Assembly (NCBI GenBank): GCA_016218765.1
Contig: JACRCZ010000153.1
Location: 1-64,000, forward strand
Reading direction: 5' to 3'
DNA: 64,000 nucleotides
DNA from: Deltaproteobacteria bacterium
Lineage (GTDB): Bacteria; Myxococcota_A; Polyangia; DRWM01; JAAZOP01
This document shows positions 1 through 9,888 of the stretch, piece after piece (position 1 is the stretch's first letter; each line of letters opens with the position of its first letter). Position numbers and translations under genes: made by a program. The notes under the pieces are model-generated. The model was not told the origin of the DNA. It saw only the letters and a program-made list of their open reading frames with translations, and ran no database searches.

Positions 1-2004
1 CGCCGTCCCGGCGTCGCGCGCCGTCGCCGGGCCCGCACCCGCGTCCCGCGAAGCCGTCGAGCTGCCGGCGTCCCGCGCCGTGGCGACGGTTCCGGTGGCG
101 GTATCCCGCGCGGCGGGCGGCGTCTCCGGGCCCGCGTCGCGGACCGTCGCCACAGTCGTACCCGGATCCCTCGCGGCATCGGCCGAGGCCGTCGCCGCGG
201 TCCCGCCGTCGCCCGTGCCCGTCTCGCCGTCCGCCGTGGCGACCGCCTCGGGCGCGATCTCGGCGACGGGACCGGCGTCGGCCGTTCCGGCATCGGCCGT
301 GGCGACCGTGCCGGTCTCCGCCGGACCCGCGTCGGCAGCGCCGGCGACGCCCGCCTCTTCCGGCCCGGCGTCCGCGGCGGAGAGCGGGGCGACGCCAATC
401 GGCTCGGGTCGAACGCTCGGCTTCGCCTGGACGGCGGGGGAGGGCGGAGAGAGCGGGCGTTCCGCGGGGTCTTCTCGCGGCGCAGTCTCCGGCTCGGCGA
501 CGCCGGGTGCACCCGGCGTCTCCCCCGCGCCGGTCGCGGCCGGGGTCGGGGCGGTCGCGCCGTCGGGACCCCCGCCGCGCAGGACGAGGATACCGACGGT
601 GTCGAGCAGCGCGACCATCACGGCGACGAAGGCGACGACGGCCGGGCGTCGGGCGAAGGTCGAGCGCCGCCCCAGGGCCGGCGCGCCGATCGAGCTGGCC
701 ACGTCGCCGGCCAGGTCGCCCGCGGCGGACGTCTGCGACCCGCCGCTGGCCGCGGGCGAATCGGCCGCCGACCCGGCCTCGGCCGACGCCGGGTCGGAGT
801 AGGTGAAGACGGCGGTCTCGGTGACCCGTGCCATCACCGTTCGTTCGGCCGCTACCTCCTCCTCCTGGGCGCCGAAGACGACCGGTCCGGTCGCCAGGTG
901 GCCGGCGTCGGCGGCCCGCGGCGCGGTCCGGGAGGCGATCGCCGCCTCGTCCCGCCTCGTCGCGGCCAGCGACGGAACGCCGGCCGCCGTGGGCGGCGTG
1001 CCGAGCAGGGTCGAGCCGAGTCCCCGGCCGGTGTTCTTGCCCGGCGTGGGCGAGCCGGACGGCGAGCTCTCCGTCGCCCGCGAGGCGCCGAGGAGCATGT
1101 CGGCCGTGATGTTGCGCAGGCTGGGGGGCAGCAGGTTGTCCGCCCGCAAGAGCTCCTTCTGCATCTCGGTCGCCGTCTGGTAGCGCTCCTGGGGGCGGCG
1201 CCGCAGCGCGTGGACGACGATTCTCTCGACGGCGGCGGGAACGTCTCCGACGAAGCGGCCGGGCGGCGGGTAGGGATCGTGCTTGTCGCGGTCCGAGTAC
1301 CGCTCGGCCCACATCAGATCGACCTTGGTCTCGCGGTACGGGAAACGGCCGACCAGGGCGCGGAACATGATCATGCCGCAGGCGAAGATGTCGGCGCGCG
1401 TATCCAGCTCCGCGTCGCCGAAGATCTCGGGCGCCGCGTAGGCGGCGCGGCCGAGAACCGAGCCCGGCTGGGTGACGGCGGAGTCGGCGTTGGTGTGGCC
1501 CAGGCCCTTGGCCAGACCGAAGTCCAGGATCTTGACGCGCGGGACAGGGTTCGGCGTCTTGACCAGGAAGATGTTCGCAGGGCTCAGGTCGCGGTGCACG
1601 ATCCCCTGCTCGTGCACCGCGGCGATGCCGTCCAGCACCTGGAGCATGATCCGGACCACCATCCCGGGCGGGATCCGGTTGCGGCGCTTGAGCACGTCCT
1701 GGAGCGGCTCGCCCTCCAACAGCTCCATGACGACGTACGCGGACGGCTGCCGCCCCGGCTCCGGCAGGCTCCAGTCGAAGACGTCCACGATGTTCGGATG
1801 CCGCAGCCCGCGCAACACCTGGACCTCGCGGCTGAACCGCGCACAGTAGGAGTCGTCGCCCAGCGCGTGCTGGTGGATGAACTTGATCGCGAACCGCTCG
1901 TACGTCGCCAGCTTCTCGGCCAGCCAGACCGAGCCCATCCCTCCCGCCCCGATCTTGTCGAGCAGTCGGTACCTGCCGTCGATGATGGATCCGTCGCGCA
2001 ACAT
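1..2004 (-). CDS. Ser/Thr protein kinase (Hanks type), C-terminus truncated by window edge
   Basis: Reverse-strand translation from ATG (2004): MLRDGSIIDGRYRLLDKIGAGGMGSVWLAEKLATYERFAIKFIHQHALG...GIVHRDLSPANIFLVK...VKILDFGLAKG. Gly loop, AIK, HRD and DFG intact. No stop before base 1, so it is missing from the ORF track. Confidence 0.92.
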   Translation of the reverse strand, partial: MLRDGSIIDGRYRLLDKIGAGGMGSVWLAEKLATYERFAIKFIHQHALGDDSYCARFSREVQVLRGLRHPNIVDVFDWSLPEPGRQPSAYVVMELLEGEPLQDVLKRRNRIPPGMVVRIMLQVLDGIAAVHEQGIVHRDLSPANIFLVKTPNPVPRVKILDFGLAKGLGHTNADSAVTQPGSVLGRAAYAAPEIFGDAELDTRADIFACGMIMFRALVGRFPYRETKVDLMWAERYSDRDKHDPYPPPGRFVGDVPAAVERIVVHALRRRPQERYQTATEMQKELLRADNLLPPSLRNITADMLLGASRATESSPSGSPTPGKNTGRGLGSTLLGTPPTAAGVPSLAATRRDEAAIASRTAPRAADAGHLATGPVVFGAQEEEVAAERTVMARVTETAVFTYSDPASAEAGSAADSPAASGGSQTSAAGDLAGDVASSIGAPALGRRSTFARRPAVVAFVAVMVALLDTVGILVLRGGGPDGATAPTPAATGAGETPGAPGVAEPETAPREDPAERPLSPPSPAVQAKPSVRPEPIGVAPLSAADAGPEEAGVAGAADAGPAETGTVATADAGTADAGPVAEIAPEAVATADGETGTGDGGTAATASADAARDPGTTVATVRDAGPETPPAARDTATGTVATARDAGSSTASRDAGAGPATARDAGTA

Positions 2005-2237
2005 GCCGACAATCCGCCTCGCGCAGAATACAGGAGCCGCCCCGCGGGAGCAACGAGCGCGACGCCACCACTCCCCCGTTCGATCGACTCCCCCGTTCGA
2101 TCAACGCCTCCGATCGTCCCACTCTTCCAATCGCCCCACTCCTCCGATCGCCCCACTCGTTCCAATTGACCAACCCCACCTTGCCCCCGTCCGCCGCCTG
2201 CGATACGCTCGCCCCGAGATTCGCCGGAGGCCCTGGC

Positions 2238-3974
2238 ATGGCCGAAGAACTGATTGGCTCCATCATCGATCGCCGGTACCGCGTCGAACGCAAGATCGGC
2301 GAGGGCGGGATGGGCGCCGTGTACCAGGGCGAGCATGTCGAGGTCGGGAACAAGATCGCGATCAAGGTGCTGCACGACGAGTACTCGCGGGACGTCGAGG
2401 TCGTGCGGCGCCTGAAGCAGGAGGCGCGCGTCGCCGGCACCCTGGGCCACAAGAACATCGTCCAGGTGTTCGACTTCTCCCAGATGGCCGACGGCACGCA
2501 CTACCTGGTGATGGAGTTCCTCGAGGGCGAGACCCTGGCCGACTACCTGGCGCGCGAGGGTCCGGTCAGTCCCCGCTTCATCTTCCCCGTCGCGCTCCAG
2601 GTGCTCGACGCGCTGGCCGCCGCCCACTCGCGCGGCATCATCCACCGCGATCTCAAGCCGGAGAACGTGTTCCTCACCACCGGCGCCGACCCCCACGGCC
2701 ACGTCAAGGTCCTCGACTTCGGCATCTCCAAGATGCGCGTCGGCGGCGACGACCTCCACCTCACCAAGACCGGAACCGTGCTCGGCACGCCCTACTTCAT
2801 GTCTCCCGAGCAGGCGTCGGGCAAGAAGGACATCGACGCCCGCACCGACATCTATGCCCTCGGCGTCATCCTCTACCAGGCCTTGACCGGGCAGTACCCC
2901 TTCACCGGCGACACCTACAACGAGCTGATCATCAACATCTTCTCCTCGGAGCCGCCTCCGCCGCACACCGTGCGGCCCGACCTGCCCGAGGAAGTCGAGG
3001 CCGTGATCCTGAAGTCGATGGCCAAGCATCGCGAGGATCGCTTCGCCGACGCGCGCGAATTCGCCGCCGCGCTCGGCACCATGATCGCCGACCCGCGGCT
3101 CAAGGACGTGTTCGGCGGCATGTCCAAGAGCGCCCTCATGCGCTCCGCGCAGCGCACCGCCCTCTCGTCCGCGCCGCCGCCGCCCCCCATCGGCCTGCCC
3201 CGCCCGAGCGGTCGATCCGTGCCCGGGGCTCTGGCCGACTCGGTCAGCCTCGAGACTCCGAGGGGCCGCACCGGCCTCTGGGTCGCCCTCGCCGTCCTCG
3301 TGGTCGCCGGCGCCATCGGCGCCTACCTCGCGCTCGGCCGAGGTGGAGGCGGGACCGCGGGCGCAGCGTCGGATGCCGCGGCTTCCGCCCCGGCCGTGCC
3401 CGAGGCCGCCGTCGGGCTGGCGGCCCGGCCGCTCGACGCCGGCGCCGCGTCCGAGGCGCCCGGGCCCGAGGATGCCGCCGCGGAGGCCGCGGCGCCCGTC
3501 GAGGAGGAAGCGTCGGTTGCGGCCGAGGTCGCGCCGCCGGCGGACGACGTGGCGGGCGTTCCGCCGAGCGAGATCGTGGTCGTGCGGGTGCGCACCGTCC
3601 CGGCCGGCGCGACGGTCAAGCGCGACGACGTCGAGGTCGAGAACCCGTACGAGGGGAAGTTCGTGCGCGGCGGGGCCGACATCAAGATCGAGGTCGGGGC
3701 GCGCGGCTACGAGACCGACGTGCGCTTCCTGCACCTGGACCAGGACCAGGACGTCGAGATCGTGCTGCAGCGTTCGCACGAGGCGTCGCCGCGTCGGGAC
3801 GCCGGCGCGGCGCGACCCGAGGCCGGCGAGCCTCCTCCTCCGCCCCCGCCTCCTCCTCCGCCTCCGGCCGATGCCGGTCGCCCCGACACCGGTCGGCCCG
3901 GTATCGACACGAACAACCCGTTCACGACCGGACGGCGCGACGCCGGGACGGCGCCGCCGCCCCCGACGCCCTGA
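2238..3974 (+). CDS. Ser/Thr protein kinase with TM segment, Ala/Pro-rich region and C-terminal PEGA-like domain
   Basis: MAEELIGSIIDRRYRVERKIGEGGMGAVYQGEHVEVGNKIAIKVLHDEY...IIHRDLKPENVFL...VKVLDFGISKM...GTPYFMSPEQ; VRTVPAGATVKRDDVEVENPYEGKF is PEGA-like. Confidence 0.95.
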   Translation: MAEELIGSIIDRRYRVERKIGEGGMGAVYQGEHVEVGNKIAIKVLHDEYSRDVEVVRRLKQEARVAGTLGHKNIVQVFDFSQMADGTHYLVMEFLEGETLADYLAREGPVSPRFIFPVALQVLDALAAAHSRGIIHRDLKPENVFLTTGADPHGHVKVLDFGISKMRVGGDDLHLTKTGTVLGTPYFMSPEQASGKKDIDARTDIYALGVILYQALTGQYPFTGDTYNELIINIFSSEPPPPHTVRPDLPEEVEAVILKSMAKHREDRFADAREFAAALGTMIADPRLKDVFGGMSKSALMRSAQRTALSSAPPPPPIGLPRPSGRSVPGALADSVSLETPRGRTGLWVALAVLVVAGAIGAYLALGRGGGGTAGAASDAAASAPAVPEAAVGLAARPLDAGAASEAPGPEDAAAEAAAPVEEEASVAAEVAPPADDVAGVPPSEIVVVRVRTVPAGATVKRDDVEVENPYEGKFVRGGADIKIEVGARGYETDVRFLHLDQDQDVEIVLQRSHEASPRRDAGAARPEAGEPPPPPPPPPPPPADAGRPDTGRPGIDTNNPFTTGRRDAGTAPPPPTP

Positions 3975-4016
3975 CCGTCGTCCGCGGGCAGGATCGGGAA
4001 ACGTCGCCCTGTCGGC

Positions 4017-5900
4017 CTACGGCGGTCCCAGCTCCCAGTCGCCCAGGATGTCCGCGCCGCCCAGCAGGGCGTTGCCGGCATGCTGCACGTAGTCGATGCG
4101 CACCACCGGATCGTCCAGTCCTCCGGGCATCCCGCCGGCGGCCAGATCGGGCCGGGAGAAGAACGGGCTGGAGTCGGGCCGGTACTGCATGCGGACGAGG
4201 AACGAGAGCGAGCGGCGGATCTGTTCCAGCACGACGAGGTTCGGGCGTCCCATCGCGACGCCGAGCTTGTACGTCGCGACCGTGGACTCGGTCCGCCCCG
4301 CCACCGGCGTCGTGCGCGGCGCGAGGAACGGTCCCAGCAGGTACGTGCCCTCGAAGCCGTACGGACGCTCGCCCTCTGCCGTCTGCATCTGGCGCAGGAA
4401 GCCCGCGAAGTCCTCGCAGAACTCCAGGTACGCCTCGTCCTGCACCTCCGGGAACGCCTCGTTGGAGGCGATGCAGGTCCAGTGCTCCTCGCCGAAGAAG
4501 TAGGCCGAGCCGAAGAACGACCAGTTCTCCTTGGTGAGGAAGTCCAGCGCCGAGCGGATGCGCGGGAGCAGTGCCGGGTCCTGGAGCACGCGGTAGGCCT
4601 CGACGAGCGCCAGCGCCGCTTCCCCCGAGTAGTACAGCAGGCGGTCGGGCGAGCGCCTGTCGTGCTCGACGTCGTAGACGTGCACGAAGTCCCCGTTCGG
4701 CTCCTGCAGCCACAGGATGTACTCGAGCACGCGCTTGAGCTGCGGCAGGTAGCGCCCTTCGTTCGTTCCGCGCTCGTACTCGGCCATCGCGACCACGGAC
4801 AGCGCGGCGGAGCCCGCATCCGGAGCGCCGCCCTGCCCGACGCAGCGCCCCGGCGCCTTGCCGCAGTCGCGCAGCTCCTTCGTCACGAGGTAATCGATCG
4901 CTTTCCGGGCCGTCTCGCGGGCCGTCGGGTCGCCCGTCTTGCGGTAGGCGAAGGAGAGGAAGTAGGCCGCGCCGGCGTGGCGGGGCAGCGAGTAGCCCAG
5001 ATCGAACGGGCCGTCGGTGAGCGGATCGTAGTCGTACTGGAAGCGGCCGTCGGAACGGATCATCCGCGACAGCCACTGCACGCCCTCCCGCGCGGTGCGC
5101 CGGTAGTCTTCCACCGTCCGCGGCGGCTCGTTGACCGTCCGGCCCGCCACCAGCTCCGCCGGCTCCGCCCCCGGCCGCTCCACGTACTCCACCGTGCGGA
5201 ATCGGCGCAGCGAGGGCTTCTGGTCCTCCCACGACTCGTCGGGAAGGTGCGCGGCGAACCACAACGACTCGACCACGGCCGGCACGTCCAGCCCGCCCTT
5301 CATCTGGCCGCCGGGAAGCGGGATGTAGGCCGAGTACAGGTGCCGGCGCAGGAGGTCGTCGGGGTACAGCCGCATCGTCCTGTCGCGCAGGCGCAGGGCC
5401 GCCCCGTCGAGCGTCGTGACGAACGAGAAGGCCGCGACGATGGTCGGCCACTCCAGCACCGGCCCTTCGGCGACCACGAACGAGAGCTGCAGTCGCGAGG
5501 CGGCGAGGTTGACCCCCTCGAACCGGCCCGCCTGCCGCGCTTCCCGGAGGCCGACGGAGCCCTGGGCGACCAGCTCCCCGAGGTCGCGCGGCTCCAGCTC
5601 CGAACGGAAGACGGGGAGGCCGTTCGACCACAGCACGATCCGCACGGCGCCCGGCACCGCGACCCTCGCGGCGTCGCCCAGCCCCGCCTCCGGACGCTCC
5701 TCGAGCGTCGCGCGCAGGGCCGCCATCGCCCGCCCCACCGCCTCCGGCGGCGGCGCGGCCGACGGCTCGAGCGTGACGCAGGAGTGGATCGCGATCGCGC
5801 CGGCGACCGTGAAGAAGGCCCAGGCCAGGAGGCCGTCACGGACCCAGGAATGGCGCCAGCGGCGTCCCCGTCCGGTCGCGGCCGACGTTCCGTCGCTCAT
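4017..5900 (-). CDS. Membrane-anchored alpha/alpha-toroid (six-hairpin glycosidase-like) protein, function unknown
   Basis: MSDGTSAATGRGRRWRHSWVRDGLLAWAFFTVAGAIAIHSCVTLE; repeated helical motifs (YFLSFAYRKTGDPTARETARKAIDYLV, RSALDFLTKENWSFFGSAYFFGEEHW). Internal start chosen because the upstream extension is out-of-context sequence. Confidence 0.7.
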   Translation of the reverse strand: MSDGTSAATGRGRRWRHSWVRDGLLAWAFFTVAGAIAIHSCVTLEPSAAPPPEAVGRAMAALRATLEERPEAGLGDAARVAVPGAVRIVLWSNGLPVFRSELEPRDLGELVAQGSVGLREARQAGRFEGVNLAASRLQLSFVVAEGPVLEWPTIVAAFSFVTTLDGAALRLRDRTMRLYPDDLLRRHLYSAYIPLPGGQMKGGLDVPAVVESLWFAAHLPDESWEDQKPSLRRFRTVEYVERPGAEPAELVAGRTVNEPPRTVEDYRRTAREGVQWLSRMIRSDGRFQYDYDPLTDGPFDLGYSLPRHAGAAYFLSFAYRKTGDPTARETARKAIDYLVTKELRDCGKAPGRCVGQGGAPDAGSAALSVVAMAEYERGTNEGRYLPQLKRVLEYILWLQEPNGDFVHVYDVEHDRRSPDRLLYYSGEAALALVEAYRVLQDPALLPRIRSALDFLTKENWSFFGSAYFFGEEHWTCIASNEAFPEVQDEAYLEFCEDFAGFLRQMQTAEGERPYGFEGTYLLGPFLAPRTTPVAGRTESTVATYKLGVAMGRPNLVVLEQIRRSLSFLVRMQYRPDSSPFFSRPDLAAGGMPGGLDDPVVRIDYVQHAGNALLGGADILGDWELGPP

Positions 5901-6355
5901 TCCGCCTGCTCCGGCGCCGGCTCCTTCGCCGCGGCCGCGGGTGCCGGCGGCGTCGGACGCAGCACGAACAGCGCCACCCCGGGGTAGATCACCAGGTACG
6001 GCAGGATCGTGAACGCGATCAGCTTGAAGAACGCGGACGCGCCGCGCCCCAGGTCGCCGTAGACGCCCTTCAGGTAGACCGCCGACCAGAGCAGCCCCGT
6101 GAGCAGCGCCAGGCCGACCACGAGCGTCAGGGCCGACGACACGCGCATGAGCAGCGGCCCCTGCCGGACGCTCCCCAGCAACGCCCCGCCCGAGACGACC
6201 AGCAGGAGGGCGATCAGCGCGACCGGGACGTCCACCGGCAGGTACCGGGCCGGCAGCGCCAGCCAGAGCACCAGCCCCAGGCCGACACCCAGCGCCACGT
6301 GCCCGGAGCCAAGGCCGATGCGCACCGTCCGGGAGACCTCGTTGCCGTTGTCCAT
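5897..6355 (-). CDS. Small multi-spanning membrane protein
   Basis: MDNGNEVSRTVRIGLGSGHVALGVGLGLVLWLALPARYLPVDVPVALIALLLVVSGGALLG; 4-bp ATGA overlap with the next gene (4017..5900). Confidence 0.75.
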   Translation of the reverse strand: MDNGNEVSRTVRIGLGSGHVALGVGLGLVLWLALPARYLPVDVPVALIALLLVVSGGALLGSVRQGPLLMRVSSALTLVVGLALLTGLLWSAVYLKGVYGDLGRGASAFFKLIAFTILPYLVIYPGVALFVLRPTPPAPAAAAKEPAPEQAE

Positions 6356-6493
6356 GATCGCGCCACCTCCGTCGCCGCCGTCGTCGTCGCTCGCGAGCGG
6401 GCGTGAGCCTAGCCAATGGCCTCGGGTGCCGCAAGGGTCGCGCTACCCCCCACCGTCCTTCTGTGCTAGTCCCGTCCCGAAGGAGCCGCGCCG

Positions 6494-8746
6494 ATGGAAC
6501 ACCCCCTGCTCTTCGCGATCGGTCTCGTGGCCGTGTTCTCGATCGTCTCGTGCTCGGGCCGGTCCAGGAACCGACTCGCGGAGGCGGATACGCGGGTCGC
6601 CGCGACGTCCGGCGCGGACGCCGCCCCGGGCGCCGGTGCCGAGGCCGCGGAGCAGGCCGCCGTCGTACCGGACGCGGAGGCGAACTCGCCGGACGATGTG
6701 CCGCGGGACAACGTCCTGCTCTCCGAGTGGAAGGGTCCCGCCGGCGGCGTGCCGGCGTTCGACCGCATGGACCTGGCGGACCTCCGGCCGGCGCTCGAGG
6801 CGGGCATGTCGCGGCAGCTCGCCGAGATCGATGCCCTCGTCGCCAATCCCGAGCCGCCCACGTTCGAGAACACCATCGTGGCGCTGGAGCGCTCCGGCCG
6901 CGAGCTGGAGCGGGTGATGGCGTTCTGGGGCGTCTGGCGCGGCAATCTCTCCACGCCGGAATTCCGCGCCATCGAGAAGGAGATGGCGCCGAAGCTCGCC
7001 GAGTTCGAGACCCGCATCAAGCAGAACCGGCCGCTCTTCGCGCGGATCCGCGCCGTGCACGAGGGCGGCACCGCCGCGCTGCGGCCCGACCAGCGGCGCC
7101 TGGTGAAGCTCCTCTACGACGACTTCGCCCGCGACGGCGCGACGCTCGAGGGCGCCGCAGCCGAGCGGTACGGCGCGATCCAGAAGCGGCTGGCGGAGCT
7201 GCACACGCGGTTCGCGAACAACGTGCTGGCCGACGAGGAGGGGAGCGCGGTTTTCCTCACGAAGGACGAGCTGGGCGGGCTTCCCGAGTCCTTCGTGGAA
7301 GCCGCGGCCGCCGCCGCGCACGAGCGCGGGCACGACGGCGAGTATGCGATCGCCAACACGCGTTCCTCCGTCGATCCGTTCCTGACGTACTCGGGCCTGC
7401 GGCCGCTGCGCGAGAAGGTCTGGCGCATCTTCGTCAACCGCGGCGACAACGGCGACGAGCACGACAACAACGCGCTCATCGCGGAGATCCTGCAGCTGCG
7501 GCACGAGCGCGTCCGTCTGCTCGGTTTTCCCGACTACGCGACGTGGTGCCTCGAGGACCGCATGGCCAAGACGCCGGCGCGGGCCCTGGAGCTGATGGAG
7601 GCCGTGTGGCCGGCGGCCCTGGCCCGCGTCCGCCAGGAGGTCGCCGACATGCAGGCGATCGCCGACGCCGAAGGGGCGGGGATCACGATCGAGCCCTGGG
7701 ACTACCGCTACTACGCCGAGAAGGTGCGCCGGGACCGGTACGAGCTGGACTCCGACGAGGTCAAGCAGTACCTGCAGCTCGACAAGCTGCGCGAGGCCAT
7801 GTTCCACGTCGCCGGCGAGCTGTTCGGCTTCCGCTTCACGCCGGCGGCGCCGGGCGCGGTGCCGGTGTTCCACCCCGACGTCGCCGTGTGGGAGGTCACC
7901 GACCGCACCACGGGCGCGCTCGTCGGACTGTGGTACCTGGACCCCTACGCGCGCCCCGGCAAGCGCTCGGGCGCCTGGGCCACGAGCTACCGCAGCCACG
8001 ACACCCTGGACGGCGAGCGCAAGGTCCTGGCCTCCAACAACTCGAACTTCATCCCGGGCGCGCCGGGCGAGCCCGTCCTGGTCTCGTGGGACGACGCGGA
8101 AACCCTGTTCCACGAGTTCGGCCACGCCCTGCACTCGCTGTCCTCGCGGGTCGACTACCCGACGCTGAACGGCGGCGTGCGCGACTTCACCGAGTTCCAG
8201 TCCCAGCTCCTGGAGCGCTGGCTCCTCACCGACGCCGTGATCCGCGGCTATCTGGTCCACTGGCGGACCGGCGAGCCGATGCCGGCCGAGCTGCAGGAGA
8301 AGATCCGCAAGGCGCGGACCTTCAACCAGGGCTTCGAGACGGCGGAGTACCTCGCCTCGGCGCTGGTGGACATGAAGTACCACACGGTCGATCCGCAGGG
8401 GCTGGACCCCGATGCGTTCGAGCGCGAGACCCTCGCCGCGCTGGGGATGCCGCGCGAGATCGTGATGCGGCACCGCAGCCCGCAGTTCGCCCACATCTTC
8501 TCGGGCGAGGGCTACTCGGCGGGCTACTACGGCTACCTCTGGGCCGACGTGCTCACCTCGGACGCCGCGGAAGCGTTCGCCCAGGCCCCCGGCGGGTTCT
8601 ACGACCGGGAGCTTGCCAAGCGGCTCGTGGACGGGCTGTTCGCGCCGCGCAACGCGGTGGACCCGGCCGAGGCCTATCGCGCCTTCCGCGGCCGCGACGC
8701 CCGCATCGACGCGCTGATGGCCGACCGCGGCTTCCCGGTCCCCTGA
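6494..8746 (+). CDS. dcp: M3 family metallopeptidase (oligopeptidase/peptidyl-dipeptidase), lipoprotein-like N-terminus
   Basis: HEFGHALHSL zinc motif; VFSIVSCSG lipobox; GEGYSAGYYGYLWADVL C-terminal signature typical of M3. Confidence 0.9.
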   Translation: MEHPLLFAIGLVAVFSIVSCSGRSRNRLAEADTRVAATSGADAAPGAGAEAAEQAAVVPDAEANSPDDVPRDNVLLSEWKGPAGGVPAFDRMDLADLRPALEAGMSRQLAEIDALVANPEPPTFENTIVALERSGRELERVMAFWGVWRGNLSTPEFRAIEKEMAPKLAEFETRIKQNRPLFARIRAVHEGGTAALRPDQRRLVKLLYDDFARDGATLEGAAAERYGAIQKRLAELHTRFANNVLADEEGSAVFLTKDELGGLPESFVEAAAAAAHERGHDGEYAIANTRSSVDPFLTYSGLRPLREKVWRIFVNRGDNGDEHDNNALIAEILQLRHERVRLLGFPDYATWCLEDRMAKTPARALELMEAVWPAALARVRQEVADMQAIADAEGAGITIEPWDYRYYAEKVRRDRYELDSDEVKQYLQLDKLREAMFHVAGELFGFRFTPAAPGAVPVFHPDVAVWEVTDRTTGALVGLWYLDPYARPGKRSGAWATSYRSHDTLDGERKVLASNNSNFIPGAPGEPVLVSWDDAETLFHEFGHALHSLSSRVDYPTLNGGVRDFTEFQSQLLERWLLTDAVIRGYLVHWRTGEPMPAELQEKIRKARTFNQGFETAEYLASALVDMKYHTVDPQGLDPDAFERETLAALGMPREIVMRHRSPQFAHIFSGEGYSAGYYGYLWADVLTSDAAEAFAQAPGGFYDRELAKRLVDGLFAPRNAVDPAEAYRAFRGRDARIDALMADRGFPVP

Positions 8747-8819
8747 CCGCGGGCGGGTCACCCGGACGATCAACCCCCCGCCCTTGCTCCCGCCCCTCCC
8801 GCTCGTGTATTCCGCGGCC

Positions 8820-9836
8820 GTGCAGTTCATCGATGAGACCACCGTGTACGTCAAGGCCGGCGACGGCGGAAACGGATGCGTCGCGTTCCGCCGCGAGAAG
8901 TTCCGGCCGCGCGGCGGTCCCGCCGGCGGCGACGGCGGCCGCGGCGGCGACGTGATGCTCGTGGCCAGCCAGAACCTGCGCACGCTCCTCCAGCTCAGCC
9001 TGGCCCCCAGGCTCGTCGCGAAGCGCGGCGAGCACGGCATGGGCAAGGACTGCTTCGGCCACGCGGCCGAACCCCTGGTCGTCCGCGTGCCCATCGGCAC
9101 GGTGGCCACCGACACGCAGACCGGCCAGGTCCTCGCCGATCTCGATCGCGACGGCCTGGAGGCCGTCCTCGCCCGCGGCGGGCGCGGCGGGCGCGGCAAC
9201 ATGAGCTTCGCCACCCCGGGGAACCGCTCGCCGACCAAGGCCGAGCCGGGCGAGCCGGGCGAGGAACGTCAGGTGCGGCTCGAGCTGAAGGTCCTCGCGG
9301 ACGTCGGCCTTCTCGGCTTCCCCAACGTCGGCAAGTCGACGCTCATCAGCACCGTGTCCCGCGCGCGTCCGAAGGTCGCTCCGTATCCCTTCACGACCCT
9401 CACCCCGCACGTCGGCGTCGTCACGCTCGGCCCCGAGCGCACCTTCGTCATGGCCGACATTCCCGGGCTGATTCCGGGCGCTTCGGAAGGCGCGGGGCTC
9501 GGGTACCGCTTCCTGCGCCACATCGAGCGCACCGGCATCCTCCTGCACCTCGTGACGCTCGACCCCACCCCGGGCCGCAAGCCCCTGGCCGACTTCGACG
9601 CCATCAACCGCGAGCTGGAGCAGTACTCCGCCGCCGTCGCGGCCAAGCCGCAGCTCGCCGTCCTGACCAAGATGGACCTGCCCGACGTCCGCAGGAGTGC
9701 GCCCACCCTGCGCCGCTCGCTCGCCCGCCGCGGCATCGAGCTGCACGCCATTTCGGCCGCCACGGGCGAGGGCGTGCGCGAGCTGCTCCTCGCCGTCGAG
9801 CGCGCCCTTCGGGAACGAATCACCCCTCCCGGTTGA
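8820..9836 (+). CDS. obgE: Obg family GTPase CgtA/ObgE
   Basis: GTG start: VQFIDETTVYVKAGDGGNGCVAFRREKFRPRGGPAGGDGGRGGDV (Obg fold), GFPNVGKSTLIS (G1), ADIPGLIPGASEGAGLGYRFLRHIER (G3). Confidence 0.97.
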   Translation: MQFIDETTVYVKAGDGGNGCVAFRREKFRPRGGPAGGDGGRGGDVMLVASQNLRTLLQLSLAPRLVAKRGEHGMGKDCFGHAAEPLVVRVPIGTVATDTQTGQVLADLDRDGLEAVLARGGRGGRGNMSFATPGNRSPTKAEPGEPGEERQVRLELKVLADVGLLGFPNVGKSTLISTVSRARPKVAPYPFTTLTPHVGVVTLGPERTFVMADIPGLIPGASEGAGLGYRFLRHIERTGILLHLVTLDPTPGRKPLADFDAINRELEQYSAAVAAKPQLAVLTKMDLPDVRRSAPTLRRSLARRGIELHAISAATGEGVRELLLAVERALRERITPPG

Positions 9837-9888
9837 CGGAGCCGCGTCGGTCGGCGGCCTCTTCCACCCGCCGGCCGGGGAGGGCGTG

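Noticed and set aside
1877-4537. 886-aa plus-strand ORF overlapping two kinases
   Set aside because: Arg/Pro/Gly-rich composition and no domains; shadow frame of the real kinase at 2238..3974.
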